NCBI GenBank assembly: GCA_032139905.1
Contig: JAQJDB010000007.1
Coordinates: 1,364,001-1,428,000 of the forward strand
Direction of reading: 5' to 3'
Origin: Nitrospira sp. MA-1
GTDB lineage: Bacteria > Nitrospirota > Nitrospiria > Nitrospirales > UBA8639
DNA length: 64,000 nucleotides
Under the pieces are notes generated by a model. It worked only from the letters and a program-made list of their open reading frames with translations, did no database searches and was not told where the DNA came from. Of this stretch, positions 27,330-36,165 are shown piece by piece. How positions within the stretch are numbered: the first letter of the stretch is position 1; the number at the start of each line of letters is the position of its first letter. The translations under genes and the position numbers were made by a program.

Positions 27330-28148
27330 ATGGCGGAGGACATGATGAGTGCGAAAATATCCCCTTTCATTCAGATTCACCATGCGACGGTGTATCGGGG
27401 AACTCAGCCTGTCCTCCATGATCTGTCCCTGGAAATTGGTCAGGGGAGTTCGACCGTCATCCTGGGTCCCAATGGGTCAGGGAAATCGACATTTATGAAG
27501 TTGCTTTCGAGGGAACTGTATCCGGTCGTCGGGCCGGATCGATTTGTCCGGCTGATGGGGAAGGAGCATTGGAACGTGTGGGAATTACGCTCCCAGATTG
27601 GGATAATTTCCTCGGATATGCAACAGGCCTATCCGGGCCACACCACAGGGTTGGAAATTATTCTTTCGGGGTTTTTCTCTAGTATGGCTGTGTATGACCA
27701 CCAAACCATCAGTCTCCGACACCGTAACGAGAGCGCTGAGATGATGCGCAGGCTTGGGATTGCCCATCTTCGAGATCGCCCATTTGGGGAGATGTCTACC
27801 GGAGAACAACGGCGAGCTTTGTTGGGTCGGGCGTTGGTGCACGAACCTCAGATCCTTGTGTTAGATGAGCCAACCACCGGGCTGGATGTGCAGGCGTGTT
27901 TTCAATACCTTCAGATCATTCAAGATTTTATTCACCGTGGAGGTACGGTGATTTTAGTAACGCACCATGTCCATGAAATTCCTCCGGAGATTGATCGGGT
28001 TGTGTTGTTGAAACAGGGCCGGATCATGGAAGATGGTCTTAAGGGGGATGTGCTGAATGATCACCGGCTATCCGTCCTTTTTGAGACTCCTGTTCACCTT
28101 CTTCATAACCGGGGATGGCTCCAGATTGTCCAGGCCTCGCCCGACTAA
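27330..28148 (+). CDS. ABC transporter-type ATP-binding protein
   Basis: 272 residues with Walker A GPNGSGKST, signature MSTGEQRRALLGRAL, Walker B ILVLDEPTTGLD and a switch His in VTHHVHEI. A single ATPase domain without a membrane partner gene next to it. The pattern is close to the stand-alone ModF/YlmA-like ATPases. CAGGAGGG 7 bases before ATG 27330 chooses that start; the frame is open from 27297. The C-terminal 50 residues are not part of the core fold. The substrate or role is unknown. Confidence 0.85.
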   Translation: MAEDMMSAKISPFIQIHHATVYRGTQPVLHDLSLEIGQGSSTVILGPNGSGKSTFMKLLSRELYPVVGPDRFVRLMGKEHWNVWELRSQIGIISSDMQQAYPGHTTGLEIILSGFFSSMAVYDHQTISLRHRNESAEMMRRLGIAHLRDRPFGEMSTGEQRRALLGRALVHEPQILVLDEPTTGLDVQACFQYLQIIQDFIHRGGTVILVTHHVHEIPPEIDRVVLLKQGRIMEDGLKGDVLNDHRLSVLFETPVHLLHNRGWLQIVQASPD

Positions 28149-28214
28149 GGTCGGGTTTTGAAGACCGTTTGAAGGGATGAGGATGACTTTCCCTTACAGG
28201 ACGTGTTCTATTCC

Positions 28215-28442
28215 CTAGCAGGGTGTTAAAAAAGTCCGTAGCGGCGTTCTCGCCCCTTGGCCGTGCTCACGTACTTCTCTGTACGCTTCGCCCGTTCAAG
28301 CGGAAGCAGCCTTTTCTTCGATAAGCCTCAGGCCAATTCTGGACGGGTCTTTTTGAACATCCTGCTTCGCTCATGGGAGATCACAAAATTTTGGATTGCG
28401 AACGCTCTCAGCGAAATTTTGAATTTTTCAACAGCCTGCTAG
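28215..28442. mobile_element. MITE-like element with terminal inverted repeats
   Basis: A 228-base stretch that begins CTAGCAGGGTGTTAAAAAA and ends TTTTTCAACAGCCTGCTAG, near-perfect inverted ends of about 18 bases. The inside also has short palindromes (for example GTACTTCTCTGTAC at 28270-28283) and codes for nothing. Sequences of this sort, with the core CAGGCTGTTGAAAAA, occur in many copies in some bacterial genomes; I recall the type but cannot count copies here. Confidence 0.65.
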
Positions 28443-28516
28443 AGTATCCTTGTTTATCCGGCATGGCCTAATTTTTTAATTTTTTTCTCATCATGTGTTA
28501 AGAAAAGAGAACGGAT

Positions 28517-29596
28517 ATGGTTGACGGGTTCCTGCTGTTTGCGGTCTTGGATGTGTGGCGGATGGTGTTGCCGTTAGGATTGACGCTTCTGTTGCTCGTG
28601 ACGGAGTTGCTGTGTCGCTGGCAAGGCGATTCCTATCAAAGAGGGCTCCGGGAGGTTCTTACCTCCTTGGTCGTTCGATTGACGGTCGGTTTGCTGGTGA
28701 TATCTTCAGTTGTCGGACTTCTTGTGCCGGCCATTCTTGGTTTCCCTCTGCCGGAATCTCATATTGCCGTGGGGCCGTGGAGCTATGAGGAAATGTTGGG
28801 TTTTGTGTTGGGCGGATTCTGCCTTTGGAAAAGCCTGCAGAAAAATGGTTCCGGAAAGCATTCGGGGATTGTCTGGCTGGGATGTGCGAGCGTCCTGTTC
28901 TTTGGAGCCGGTGTCCTCTGGTTAGCCCGATGGGATGCCATGGCGCATGAAGGACATGTGGCTGGGGGATGGTTTGTACTCGGATTGTCGACCGTGGATT
29001 GGACCCGAGTAGTTCCAAAAAGCCTCCATCTTCTTTTTGCCGGTTTGGCTGCTGGGGGATTGGTGGTGACGCTGCTGGGGCTGTTGGGATGGTCAGGCGG
29101 GCCGGTTGCCACTGACTCCACCTCTCCTTCACGCTTCCTCCCATCCGATGGACAGGTTCGGTACGGGATTGGTTGGATGTTAGCGGGGCTGGTCCCGCAA
29201 ATGTTTATCGGTCCCTGGTTGTTTCTGGTCTTGGGTGAGGGGCCGAGAGGTGGCCTGATTGATGGCGCCGGCTTGGCCTCTGCATTCTTCATCGTGGGGG
29301 TGATGGCAGCCCTGGTGGCCATGGTGTTGTTAAATGCGTCATTTATGGTGCCGCATGTCAAAGGTCTTGTTTGGGGAGGGATTATTTGTACGGTGATCAC
29401 CCTGGTACTGATGGGGATGGTCCGGTATGTCATGTTTTTGAGTACCTTAGAGGGGCAGGGGATTCCCATTGCGATTGGGAATGTGACCGTGTTTCATCTT
29501 CTGACCGTTCTGGTTTTGACCGGTCTTGTGGGCGCAATTCTCGTTCGTTGGTGTGTGAGACCTCTTTCTGTTTTTCATGCCAAGGCCGAATTGTGA
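28517..29596 (+). CDS. polytopic membrane protein, function unknown
   Basis: 359 residues with about nine or ten hydrophobic helices, the first at 15-28. A histidine in SLHLLFAGLAAGGL (about 175-188), in a membrane helix, recalls heme-binding helices of cytochrome-like proteins, but no complete set of heme ligands is clear. No cysteine heme site. The gene stands between the MITE and metF on the same strand, 36 bases ahead of metF, and may be cotranscribed with it. I do not recognise the family; it could be a quinol- or cytochrome-linked subunit typical of nitrite oxidisers. Confidence 0.6.
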   Translation: MVDGFLLFAVLDVWRMVLPLGLTLLLLVTELLCRWQGDSYQRGLREVLTSLVVRLTVGLLVISSVVGLLVPAILGFPLPESHIAVGPWSYEEMLGFVLGGFCLWKSLQKNGSGKHSGIVWLGCASVLFFGAGVLWLARWDAMAHEGHVAGGWFVLGLSTVDWTRVVPKSLHLLFAGLAAGGLVVTLLGLLGWSGGPVATDSTSPSRFLPSDGQVRYGIGWMLAGLVPQMFIGPWLFLVLGEGPRGGLIDGAGLASAFFIVGVMAALVAMVLLNASFMVPHVKGLVWGGIICTVITLVLMGMVRYVMFLSTLEGQGIPIAIGNVTVFHLLTVLVLTGLVGAILVRWCVRPLSVFHAKAEL

Positions 29597-29632
29597 TAGA
29601 GACTAGACAAACGTGGGTGAGCGATTTAAGGT

Positions 29633-30538
29633 ATGACCATGCATATTTCTGAGGTGTTGCGGACGCATCATCCTGCGATTAGTTTCGAGTTTTTCCCCCC
29701 AAAAACGGAACGGACGTTTCAAGAACTGTTTGAAGCGATTTCGGCCCTCATGCCGTTAAAGCCTGCGTATGTCAGTGTAACCTATGGGGCTGGCGGATCT
29801 ACCAGGGAACGCACGCATGATTTAGTCGTGAAGCTGAAACGGGAAACCGATCTGACGATTGTGTCTCATTTAACCTGCGTGGGATCAGGCCGTCAGGAAA
29901 TTCATCAGATTCTTTCGAAATACCAGGCCAGCGGTATCCATAACATTATGGCTTTGCGGGGAGATCCTCCCAAGGGATGCACGGCGGTGGAGATTCCTCA
30001 GGATGGCTTTCAGTTTGCGTCTGATCTGGTGTGGTTTATTAAGCAGCAGTTTCCTGAAATGGGCGTGGGAGTGGCGGGATTTCCCGAAGGACATCCCGGT
30101 ACGCCCAACCGGTTACAGGAAATGGACAATCTGAAGCGAAAAGTTGATGCGGGTGCTGATTATATCTGTACCCAATTGTTTTTTGATAATCGGGACTTTT
30201 TTGATTTTTGTGAACGTTGCGAAGTTGTGGGCATTAAAGTACCGATCATCGCGGGCATTATGCCGATTGTTTCCAGGAAGGGCATGGCTCGCATGTCTGA
30301 GCTGGCGCTTGGGGCCCGTATTCCGGCAAAACTTTTGCGGGCGATGGATCGAGCGGAGAATGATGTTTATGCGGAAGGGGTGGGCATTCATTGGGCGACC
30401 GAACAGGTGGTGGATCTGATTGATCATAAAGTGAAGGGTATTCATTTTTATACCTTGAATAAATCGAAGGCAACCTTGAAAATTTATGAGTCTCTCGGTA
30501 TTCAAAGTTCAGAAAGTCTTCAGCATCCGGTCGAATAA
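29633..30538 (+). CDS. metF: methylenetetrahydrofolate reductase
   Basis: 301 residues, the normal length for the bacterial FAD enzyme that reduces 5,10-methylene- to 5-methyltetrahydrofolate for methionine synthesis. FEFFPPKT (about 18-25) has the catalytic Glu. AYVSVTYGAGGSTRERT, ALRGDPPKG (FAD loop) and FPEGHP (about 144-149), and the metal-free barrel strand QLFFDN are all in order. The start could be either ATG 29633 or 29639; both lack a strong ribosome site. Confidence 0.95.
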   Translation: MTMHISEVLRTHHPAISFEFFPPKTERTFQELFEAISALMPLKPAYVSVTYGAGGSTRERTHDLVVKLKRETDLTIVSHLTCVGSGRQEIHQILSKYQASGIHNIMALRGDPPKGCTAVEIPQDGFQFASDLVWFIKQQFPEMGVGVAGFPEGHPGTPNRLQEMDNLKRKVDAGADYICTQLFFDNRDFFDFCERCEVVGIKVPIIAGIMPIVSRKGMARMSELALGARIPAKLLRAMDRAENDVYAEGVGIHWATEQVVDLIDHKVKGIHFYTLNKSKATLKIYESLGIQSSESLQHPVE

Positions 30539-30748
30539 ACCCTGCCTGATTTTTCCTGTCCGTTTCTCAGCACCCCTGTAATAGGCATTCCGTCTCTCGG
30601 TTCTCTCGACCTGTTCTCCGTGTTCCTTTCCGTGTGTTTTGTCGCCTGCGACCCATGCAAGTTTGTGGGCCAGGGGATTGGGGATTTTACCCTTTCCCCC
30701 TGTGGTGCATGTTGGGTAAGATGTGTCGGGTTCTAAAGGAGGATATTC

Positions 30749-31405
30749 ATGACGAAGAATGCAGGGTTTCAGGTAACACTTGATTTGGATGGTCGCCAAT
30801 GTATGGTGATTGGTGGTGATGAGGAAGCCGTGGAGAAGGTGCATCGGTTGTTGGATGCCGGAGCAAAAGTTACGGTGGTAAGTCCTACTCTTCATGTCGA
30901 TTTGCGGAAATTGACTGCCTCAGGGAAAATTATTCATCGGGGACGAACCTTTCGATCCGGTGATGCTCAAGGGGTTGTGCTGATTATGAATGTGTTGAAG
31001 GACGATCTGGATTTGGCTAAGTCCCTGTTCGAGTTGGCGAAAACGGAACGCTGTCTGGTGTGGTCGATGGATTTGCCAGAATATTCGACGATCATTATGC
31101 CTGCGCTGGTCAAGCGCGGGAATCTTCGAATAGCGATTAGTACGAGCGGGACCGCTCCGGCTCTGGCGAAGGTGCTTCGTCAAAACCTTGAATTGCTGTT
31201 TGATGATGAATTTGACCAGTTCCTGGATTGGTTGGGCGCCCTGCGTGAAGAGCTAAAGAGTACGGAAGTGAGCGACCGTCGGCGTCGTGAGCGCCTGGCG
31301 GAAGCGGTCAATGGCTTTCAATTGACCGGGGAAATGGAGTATCCCAATAGTTGGAAGTTGTCCAGTGAGGAGCAGGTGGAACCCGTTGGAAAGGAAGGTG
31401 GGTAA
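30749..31405 (+). CDS. precorrin-2 dehydrogenase/sirohydrochlorin ferrochelatase-like protein
   Basis: 218 residues. An N-terminal Rossmann fold (VTLDLDGRQCMVIGGDEEAVEKV) binds NAD; the middle has VWSMDLPEYSTIIMPA and the late motif ISTSGTAPALAKVLR, as in the CysG N-terminal domain and Met8/SirC. It oxidises precorrin-2 to sirohydrochlorin on the way to siroheme or heme d1. AGGAGG lies 6 bases before the ATG. The usual GGGxVA nucleotide loop reads GGDEEA. The next gene starts inside its stop (TAATG). Confidence 0.85.
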   Translation: MTKNAGFQVTLDLDGRQCMVIGGDEEAVEKVHRLLDAGAKVTVVSPTLHVDLRKLTASGKIIHRGRTFRSGDAQGVVLIMNVLKDDLDLAKSLFELAKTERCLVWSMDLPEYSTIIMPALVKRGNLRIAISTSGTAPALAKVLRQNLELLFDDEFDQFLDWLGALREELKSTEVSDRRRRERLAEAVNGFQLTGEMEYPNSWKLSSEEQVEPVGKEGG

Positions 31406-31713
31406 TGGTGCTGTTGGAATTTAGCATGTCGCCTCTTGGTAAAGGCGAGAGTGTCGGAAAATATGTGTCCCGGTCACTAGACCTGATTGATAAAAGCGGA
31501 GTGGATTATCGCCTCAATCCCATGGGAACTGTGTTGGAAGGCGAGTGGGATGACGTGTTTCGCGTCGTGAAAGATTGCTATACCAGAATGAAAAAGGATT
31601 GCCCTCGGATTTCTTGTGTGATTAAGGTTGATTATCGGCGTGGGAAGAAAGGCCGGTTGGCTGGCAAGGTGGCAAGTGTCGAGAAACATTTAAAGCGTAA
31701 GTTGAAAACCTAA
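31405..31713 (+). CDS. MTH1187/YkoF-type thiamine-binding-like protein
   Basis: 102 residues, one ferredoxin-like domain: MVLLEFSMSPLG (first strand), a helix, DYRLNPMGTVLEG, and a final RISCVIKVDYRRGK. This matches the MTH1187/UPF0045 family, small oligomers that bind thiamine or other ligands. It is translationally coupled to the dehydrogenase gene by TAATG. Why it should be with siroheme synthesis is not evident. Confidence 0.85.
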   Translation: MVLLEFSMSPLGKGESVGKYVSRSLDLIDKSGVDYRLNPMGTVLEGEWDDVFRVVKDCYTRMKKDCPRISCVIKVDYRRGKKGRLAGKVASVEKHLKRKLKT

Positions 31714-31752
31714 AATGCTAAACCCTTTGCCTGAGTCAATGTGGTCGTGTGG

Positions 31753-31795
31753 GGAATGAATCCGTCAGCTAGGTGGTCATTCCAGGATTTTTTTT
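31753..31795 (+). terminator. intrinsic terminator
   Basis: GGAATGA (31753-31759) pairs with TCATTCC (31777-31783), followed after four bases by eight T (31788-31795). It ends the siroheme/thiamine-binding pair and overlaps the 3' end of the convergent alr gene. Confidence 0.7.
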
Positions 31796-33000
31796 GCTGA
31801 CGGTTTTGGTGCTGGTGACGGAGAAGAGTCAGGAATGTGGGGAAGGTAAATCCGGTTTGCCTTTCCTCCGATCCCGCATAAGACTTCATAGGGAATCGTT
31901 TTTAACCATCCGGCATGATCTTCGGCTGTTATTTCCCGCGTTCCCTGTTTTCCCAATAGCATGACCTCGTCTCCAACAGTTGGATGGGGGATGTCCGTGA
32001 CATCCACCATCATCATATCCATGCAAATTTTTCCAATAATTGGGGCCGCTTCTCCCTTGAGTAGGACATGCCCGACGCCGGTGAGATGACGGGGAAATCC
32101 GTGGGTATAGCCCACCGGCAGGACGGCGATTTGAGATGGTCTCCGTGTGCGGAACAAAGCATTGTATCCCACAATTTCGCCCGGCTGAAGTGAGCGGAGA
32201 TGGGCCACGTATGTGGTGGCTTGCATTACCGGTTCAAGCGTGAGGGACTGTGGCGAACTCTCCTGCCGCGGTGCGTATCCATATAACATTAATCCAGGTC
32301 TAACCATGCCCAAATGGGCAGTTGGATGAAAGAGGATTCCTGCGCTATTGGCCATATGAAGAATCGGTTTATGGATCCCCAGTTGCTTTGCCTGGTCGAT
32401 AAATGCCAGAAATGATTGGATTTGCCTATTGGTTAATGTGGGGTCATGATTGTCGGCATCAGCAAAATGGCTCAGGAGGCCCTGTATTTCAATGAGAGGA
32501 GTTGAGAGTGATAGTCCGGTGAGTAGAGAGAGGGCTTGATCAGTTTCGAAGCCAAGTCGGTGTAATCCGGTGTCGACTTTGAGGTGAATGGGAAAGGGGG
32601 TGGCCCGAGGAGAAAGTAGCTCCAGAAGTTGTTGAACAATTTCGGCCCGTGAAATCACCGGTGTTAGCTGATGCCGAATAATCTCGGGTAGATGTTCCGG
32701 TAGCAGTGGTCCCATGACCAGGATGGGGCAGCGGATGTGGTGTTCTCGAAGGACTATGCCTTCCATGACCGATGCGACGCCAAATCCAAAGATGCCCAGG
32801 TGTTCCAGGGTTTGAGCTACAGGGATTGCCCCATGGCCATAGGCATCGGCTTTAATGACGGCCAGAACTTTTGTCGACGAAGTGATCGATTGCCGGATTT
32901 GTTGGAAATTTCTGGTTAGCGCATCAAGACGGATAGAAACGGTGATCGGAGGCGGAAGGTGTCGAAGGTCGGAAGGTGAAGGTGGCCTGGTCGGTATCAC
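31777..33000 (-). CDS. alr: alanine racemase
   Basis: 407 residues. The PLP lysine lies in AVIKADAYGHGA (K50), the catalytic tyrosine in VGYNALFRT and the binding Arg in GLHRLGFE. A proline-rich N-terminal tail of about 20 residues precedes the TIM barrel. It makes D-alanine for peptidoglycan. It is the last gene of the rpsB-tsf-pyrH-frr cluster, 9 bases after frr. Confidence 0.95.
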   Translation of the reverse strand: MIPTRPPSPSDLRHLPPPITVSIRLDALTRNFQQIRQSITSSTKVLAVIKADAYGHGAIPVAQTLEHLGIFGFGVASVMEGIVLREHHIRCPILVMGPLLPEHLPEIIRHQLTPVISRAEIVQQLLELLSPRATPFPIHLKVDTGLHRLGFETDQALSLLTGLSLSTPLIEIQGLLSHFADADNHDPTLTNRQIQSFLAFIDQAKQLGIHKPILHMANSAGILFHPTAHLGMVRPGLMLYGYAPRQESSPQSLTLEPVMQATTYVAHLRSLQPGEIVGYNALFRTRRPSQIAVLPVGYTHGFPRHLTGVGHVLLKGEAAPIIGKICMDMMMVDVTDIPHPTVGDEVMLLGKQGTREITAEDHAGWLKTIPYEVLCGIGGKANRIYLPHIPDSSPSPAPKPSAKKILE

Positions 33001-33009
33001 AAATATTCC

Positions 33010-33573
33010 TCAGATCGCGAGTATTTCCTCCTCCTTTTTCTTGGTGAGGTCATCGACGGCCTGTATGAATTTGTCTGTGAGTTTTTGGATCTCGGTTTCC
33101 AGGCGGCCCTTGGCATCTTCTGTCAGTGAGCTTTCTTTGTGAAGGTGTTTGAGTTCGTCATTGCCTTCACGACGAAATCCACGAATCTGTACTTTGGTCT
33201 CTTCCCCATATTTTTTACTGAGTTTGACTAAATCCTTCCGTCGTTCTTCGCTCAATGGGGGAATGGGGAGCCGAATGAGTTTTCCGTCATTGGAGGGAGT
33301 GAGTCCCAATTCCGAACTAATGATGGCACGTTCAATTTCCCGGATTTGGGAGGTATCCCAGGGTTGAATGGTGATCATACGGCTCTCAGGAATCGCGAGG
33401 TTGGCAACCTGCTTGAGGGGAGTGGGCGTCCCGTAATAATCAACGGTAATATGGTCGAGTAGTCCTAATGAAGCACGACCGGTTCGGAGAGACATGAATT
33501 CTCTCTTGAGGTGCTCGATGGCTCCCTCCATTCGCTGAGTAGTTTTAAGAATGGTTGGATCGTTCATGATCAT
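33010..33573 (-). CDS. frr: ribosome recycling factor
   Basis: 187 residues, standard length. Two-domain helical pattern: LRTGRASLGLLDHITVDYYG, ESRMITIQPWD, and RREGNDELK with the usual late RR/GN motif. Acts with EF-G to split the post-termination ribosome. Lies 8 bases after pyrH. Confidence 0.97.
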   Translation of the reverse strand: MIMNDPTILKTTQRMEGAIEHLKREFMSLRTGRASLGLLDHITVDYYGTPTPLKQVANLAIPESRMITIQPWDTSQIREIERAIISSELGLTPSNDGKLIRLPIPPLSEERRKDLVKLSKKYGEETKVQIRGFRREGNDELKHLHKESSLTEDAKGRLETEIQKLTDKFIQAVDDLTKKKEEEILAI

Positions 33574-33581
33574 TCCCCACG

Positions 33582-34310
33582 TTAAGTGACAAGCGCATTT
33601 TTGGAGACAATGGTGCCGATCGGTTCTCCCTCAAGGATTTTTCTGATGTTTCCTGAGGACGTCAGATTGAAGACAATGATAGGCAGATCATTATCCATGC
33701 ACAGCGTGATGGCTGTAGCGTCCATGACTTTCAGGCTTTTATTGAGCACCGATAAAAATGGTAATTCCGTGAAGCGTTTTGCCGTGGGTGTCGTCATCGG
33801 GTCCGCGTCGTAGATTCCATCAACCTTCGTGCCTTTCATGATCACATCCGCACCAATTTCCATGGCCCGGAGCGCGGCGGCCGTGTCGGTGGTAAAGTAT
33901 GGATTGCCGGTGCCAGCGGCGAAAATCACCACACGTTTTTTTTCCAAATGCCGAATAGCCCGACGACGAATGTAGCTTTCGGCTAACTGACGCATCTCAA
34001 TTGCCGATAAGACCCTGGTGGGGACGTCTTTTTTCTCTAACGCATTTTGCAAAGCCAGAGCATTCAACATGGTCGCGAGCATGCCCATATAATCGGCCGA
34101 AGCTCGTTCCATGCCAGAGGCACTCGCAGCGAGGCCTCTGAAAATGTTGCCACCTCCAATCACAATGGCGATTTCCACCTTCATGGTCAGGACGTCGGCA
34201 ATTTCGTCTGCGAGGTTATGTAAAACGGAAGGCTGAATGCCGTAGGTTTGTTCCCCAGCAAGCATTTCTCCACTGATCTTTAAGAGAACCCGGCGATATT
34301 TGAGCGACAT
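33582..34310 (-). CDS. pyrH: UMP kinase
   Basis: 242 residues. Amino-acid-kinase fold with [10 protein letters not shown] at the N-terminus, [30 protein letters not shown] and the UMP site [12 protein letters not shown]. Converts UMP to UDP. Its ATG shares a base with the tsf stop (TAATG), so translation is coupled. Confidence 0.97.
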   Translation of the reverse strand: MSLKYRRVLLKISGEMLAGEQTYGIQPSVLHNLADEIADVLTMKVEIAIVIGGGNIFRGLAASASGMERASADYMGMLATMLNALALQNALEKKDVPTRVLSAIEMRQLAESYIRRRAIRHLEKKRVVIFAAGTGNPYFTTDTAAALRAMEIGADVIMKGTKVDGIYDADPMTTPTAKRFTELPFLSVLNKSLKVMDATAITLCMDNDLPIIVFNLTSSGNIRKILEGEPIGTIVSKNALVT

Positions 34311-34906
34311 TAGTCCTGGCCGAGTTGGTAGCGCGTAAAGCGACTGATCGTGAGGTTTTCCCCTAATTTTGCGATTTTCTGCGAAAGGAGATCTTGGATG
34401 CTGATGCTGGGATCCTTAATGAAGCCTTGTTCCAGGAGGCATTGTTCCTGAAAGTATTTTTCCAATTTCCCTTTGATGATTTTTTCCCAACTCGCTTCGG
34501 GTTTGCCCGATTCCTTTATCTGCGCGAGATAGATATTTTTTTCCCGTTCAATCAAGTCAGCCGGAACGTCTTCACGTTTAATATACAAAGGATGGGAGGC
34601 CGCGATTTGTAGAGCCACTTCTTTGACGAACGCTTGAAATTCTTCATTTCGTGCAACAAAGTCTGTTTCACAATTGACTTCGATCAGAACTCCGATTTTT
34701 GATCCTGAATGAATATAGGAGGAGATAATGCCCTCTTTGGTTTCTCGTCCTGCCTTTTTTTGCGCAGCAGCCAACCCTTTTTGGCGCAACAGATCGATGG
34801 CTTTTTCAACATTATTTTCTGTGTCTTGAAGGGCTTTTTGACAATCAAGGATTCCTGCCCCTGTTTTGCCTCGCAACTCCTTCACCAAGGCACTCAAGCT
34901 AGACAT
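34310..34906 (-). CDS. tsf: elongation factor Ts (short form)
   Basis: 198 residues: the UBA-like N-terminal domain ([19 protein letters not shown]) and core ([17 protein letters not shown]), then a short helical end. This is the compact form, shorter than E. coli EF-Ts. The start is ATG 34906 (AGGAG 9 bases upstream); the ATG at 34912 is too close to the ribosome site. Exchanges GDP on EF-Tu. Confidence 0.95.
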   Translation of the reverse strand: MSSLSALVKELRGKTGAGILDCQKALQDTENNVEKAIDLLRQKGLAAAQKKAGRETKEGIISSYIHSGSKIGVLIEVNCETDFVARNEEFQAFVKEVALQIAASHPLYIKREDVPADLIEREKNIYLAQIKESGKPEASWEKIIKGKLEKYFQEQCLLEQGFIKDPSISIQDLLSQKIAKLGENLTISRFTRYQLGQD

Positions 34907-34970
34907 ATGCATGCTCTCCTACTGAGTATTGTATTATAAATTTCGGTTCAAATTGATGAACCCGGGATCC

Positions 34971-35753
34971 TTAGACAGGCTGGGAATTCTGGTTTGCCGC
35001 AACTGATGGTTGACCTTGTTCAGGGTTGTCTGGAAGGAACCCCTCGCCATTTGCGACTGACTCCTGTCGCTTCCGGCGAATTTCAGTACCTTCGATGCAA
35101 GCGTCGGCAATTTGTCCCGTGAATAATTTGAGTGATCGAATAGCATCGTCATTCCCAGGAATAGGAAAGTCTACGCCTTCAGGGTCACAGTTGGTGTCCA
35201 CGAGGGCAATAACCGGAATGCCAAGACGATTGGCTTCCTTGACCGTAATATGTTGGATACGGGTGTCTAAGATATAAATGCACCCAGGAATATCGTTCAT
35301 GCCTTTGATGCCGCTCAAATATTTTTCAAGTTTGGCTTGCTCTTTTTTCATACGAACGATTTCTTTTTTCTTCAGTCGTTCATATGTGCCGTCGGTTTCT
35401 GCTGCTTCGAGTTTTTTTAGTTGATTGATGCTGCGACGGAGGGTCTGGAAATTCGTCAACATGCCACCCAGCCATCGCTGGTTGACAAAAAACATTCCAC
35501 AACGATTGGCTTCTTCCTCCACAATGCCCATGGCTTGCCGCTTCGTCCCCACGAATAAGACGGATTCCCCTGCAGCCACCGTATCTCGGGTAAATTCGTA
35601 GGCTTTTTGGAAACATTGAAGAGAAATTTGGAGGTCAATAATATAAATGCCGTTTTTTTCCCCAAAGATATAGCGTTTCATCTTCGGGTTCCACCGATTT
35701 GTTTGATGCCCGAAGTGAACCCCAGCTTCTAATAACGATTTAATCGTGACCAT
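34971..35753 (-). CDS. rpsB: 30S ribosomal protein S2
   Basis: 260 residues. Typical start MVTIKSLLEAGVHFGHQT, then RWNPKMKRYIFGEKNGIYIIDL, WLGGMLTNF and IPVIALVDTNCDPEGVDFPIPGNDDA. A Gln/Asn-rich tail of about 25 residues is beyond the core fold. ATG 35753 is preceded by GGGAAGG; a GTG at 35768 is unlikely. First gene of the rpsB-tsf-pyrH-frr-alr cluster. Confidence 0.97.
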   Translation of the reverse strand: MVTIKSLLEAGVHFGHQTNRWNPKMKRYIFGEKNGIYIIDLQISLQCFQKAYEFTRDTVAAGESVLFVGTKRQAMGIVEEEANRCGMFFVNQRWLGGMLTNFQTLRRSINQLKKLEAAETDGTYERLKKKEIVRMKKEQAKLEKYLSGIKGMNDIPGCIYILDTRIQHITVKEANRLGIPVIALVDTNCDPEGVDFPIPGNDDAIRSLKLFTGQIADACIEGTEIRRKRQESVANGEGFLPDNPEQGQPSVAANQNSQPV

Positions 35754-36165
35754 AACGGACCTTCCCACCCCCTTTCAGAGATATACTGATTTAACACGAA
35801 ACAGTGGATTTTTTAACGAAATTCAAAACAGTAATTTGGCTCAAATGGGACCGGCAGGAGACAATAAAGGCGGATTGTCTTATCAGGCAGGCTGTTCCAA
35901 GTGAAGAGACATTCATGCAATTTAATTGATGCTTAATAATTTTCCATTAAACCAAACGAGGTTAGCATAGGTGGAAATTCTAATTCAACCCTGATTATCT
36001 TTTAATAGGTATGCGACGGGAGCTTGGCCTTCGGCGGGCATCGTAGAATATAAGGAAGGACATGTAAAAAATCTTTTTGAATCAATGCAATTTTTGACTC
36101 CATGAGTCTTCATGGCTATAGTCAATCCGGTTTTCAAACATTTTTATGATGAAGGAGTGCGAAGG
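35754..36165. other. divergent promoter region rpsB/proA paralogue
   Basis: About 410 AT-rich bases between divergent genes. The plus-strand promoter is listed separately. The long leader upstream of rpsB may hold its promoter and an S2 autoregulation site, but I cannot mark one. Confidence 0.4.
36094..36122 (+). promoter_or_regulatory. sigma-70-type promoter of the proA paralogue
   Basis: TTGACT at 36094-36099, a 17-base spacer and TATAGT at 36117-36122. Transcription would start near 36129. That excludes the in-frame ATG at 36112 as start and favours ATG 36166. Confidence 0.65.
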
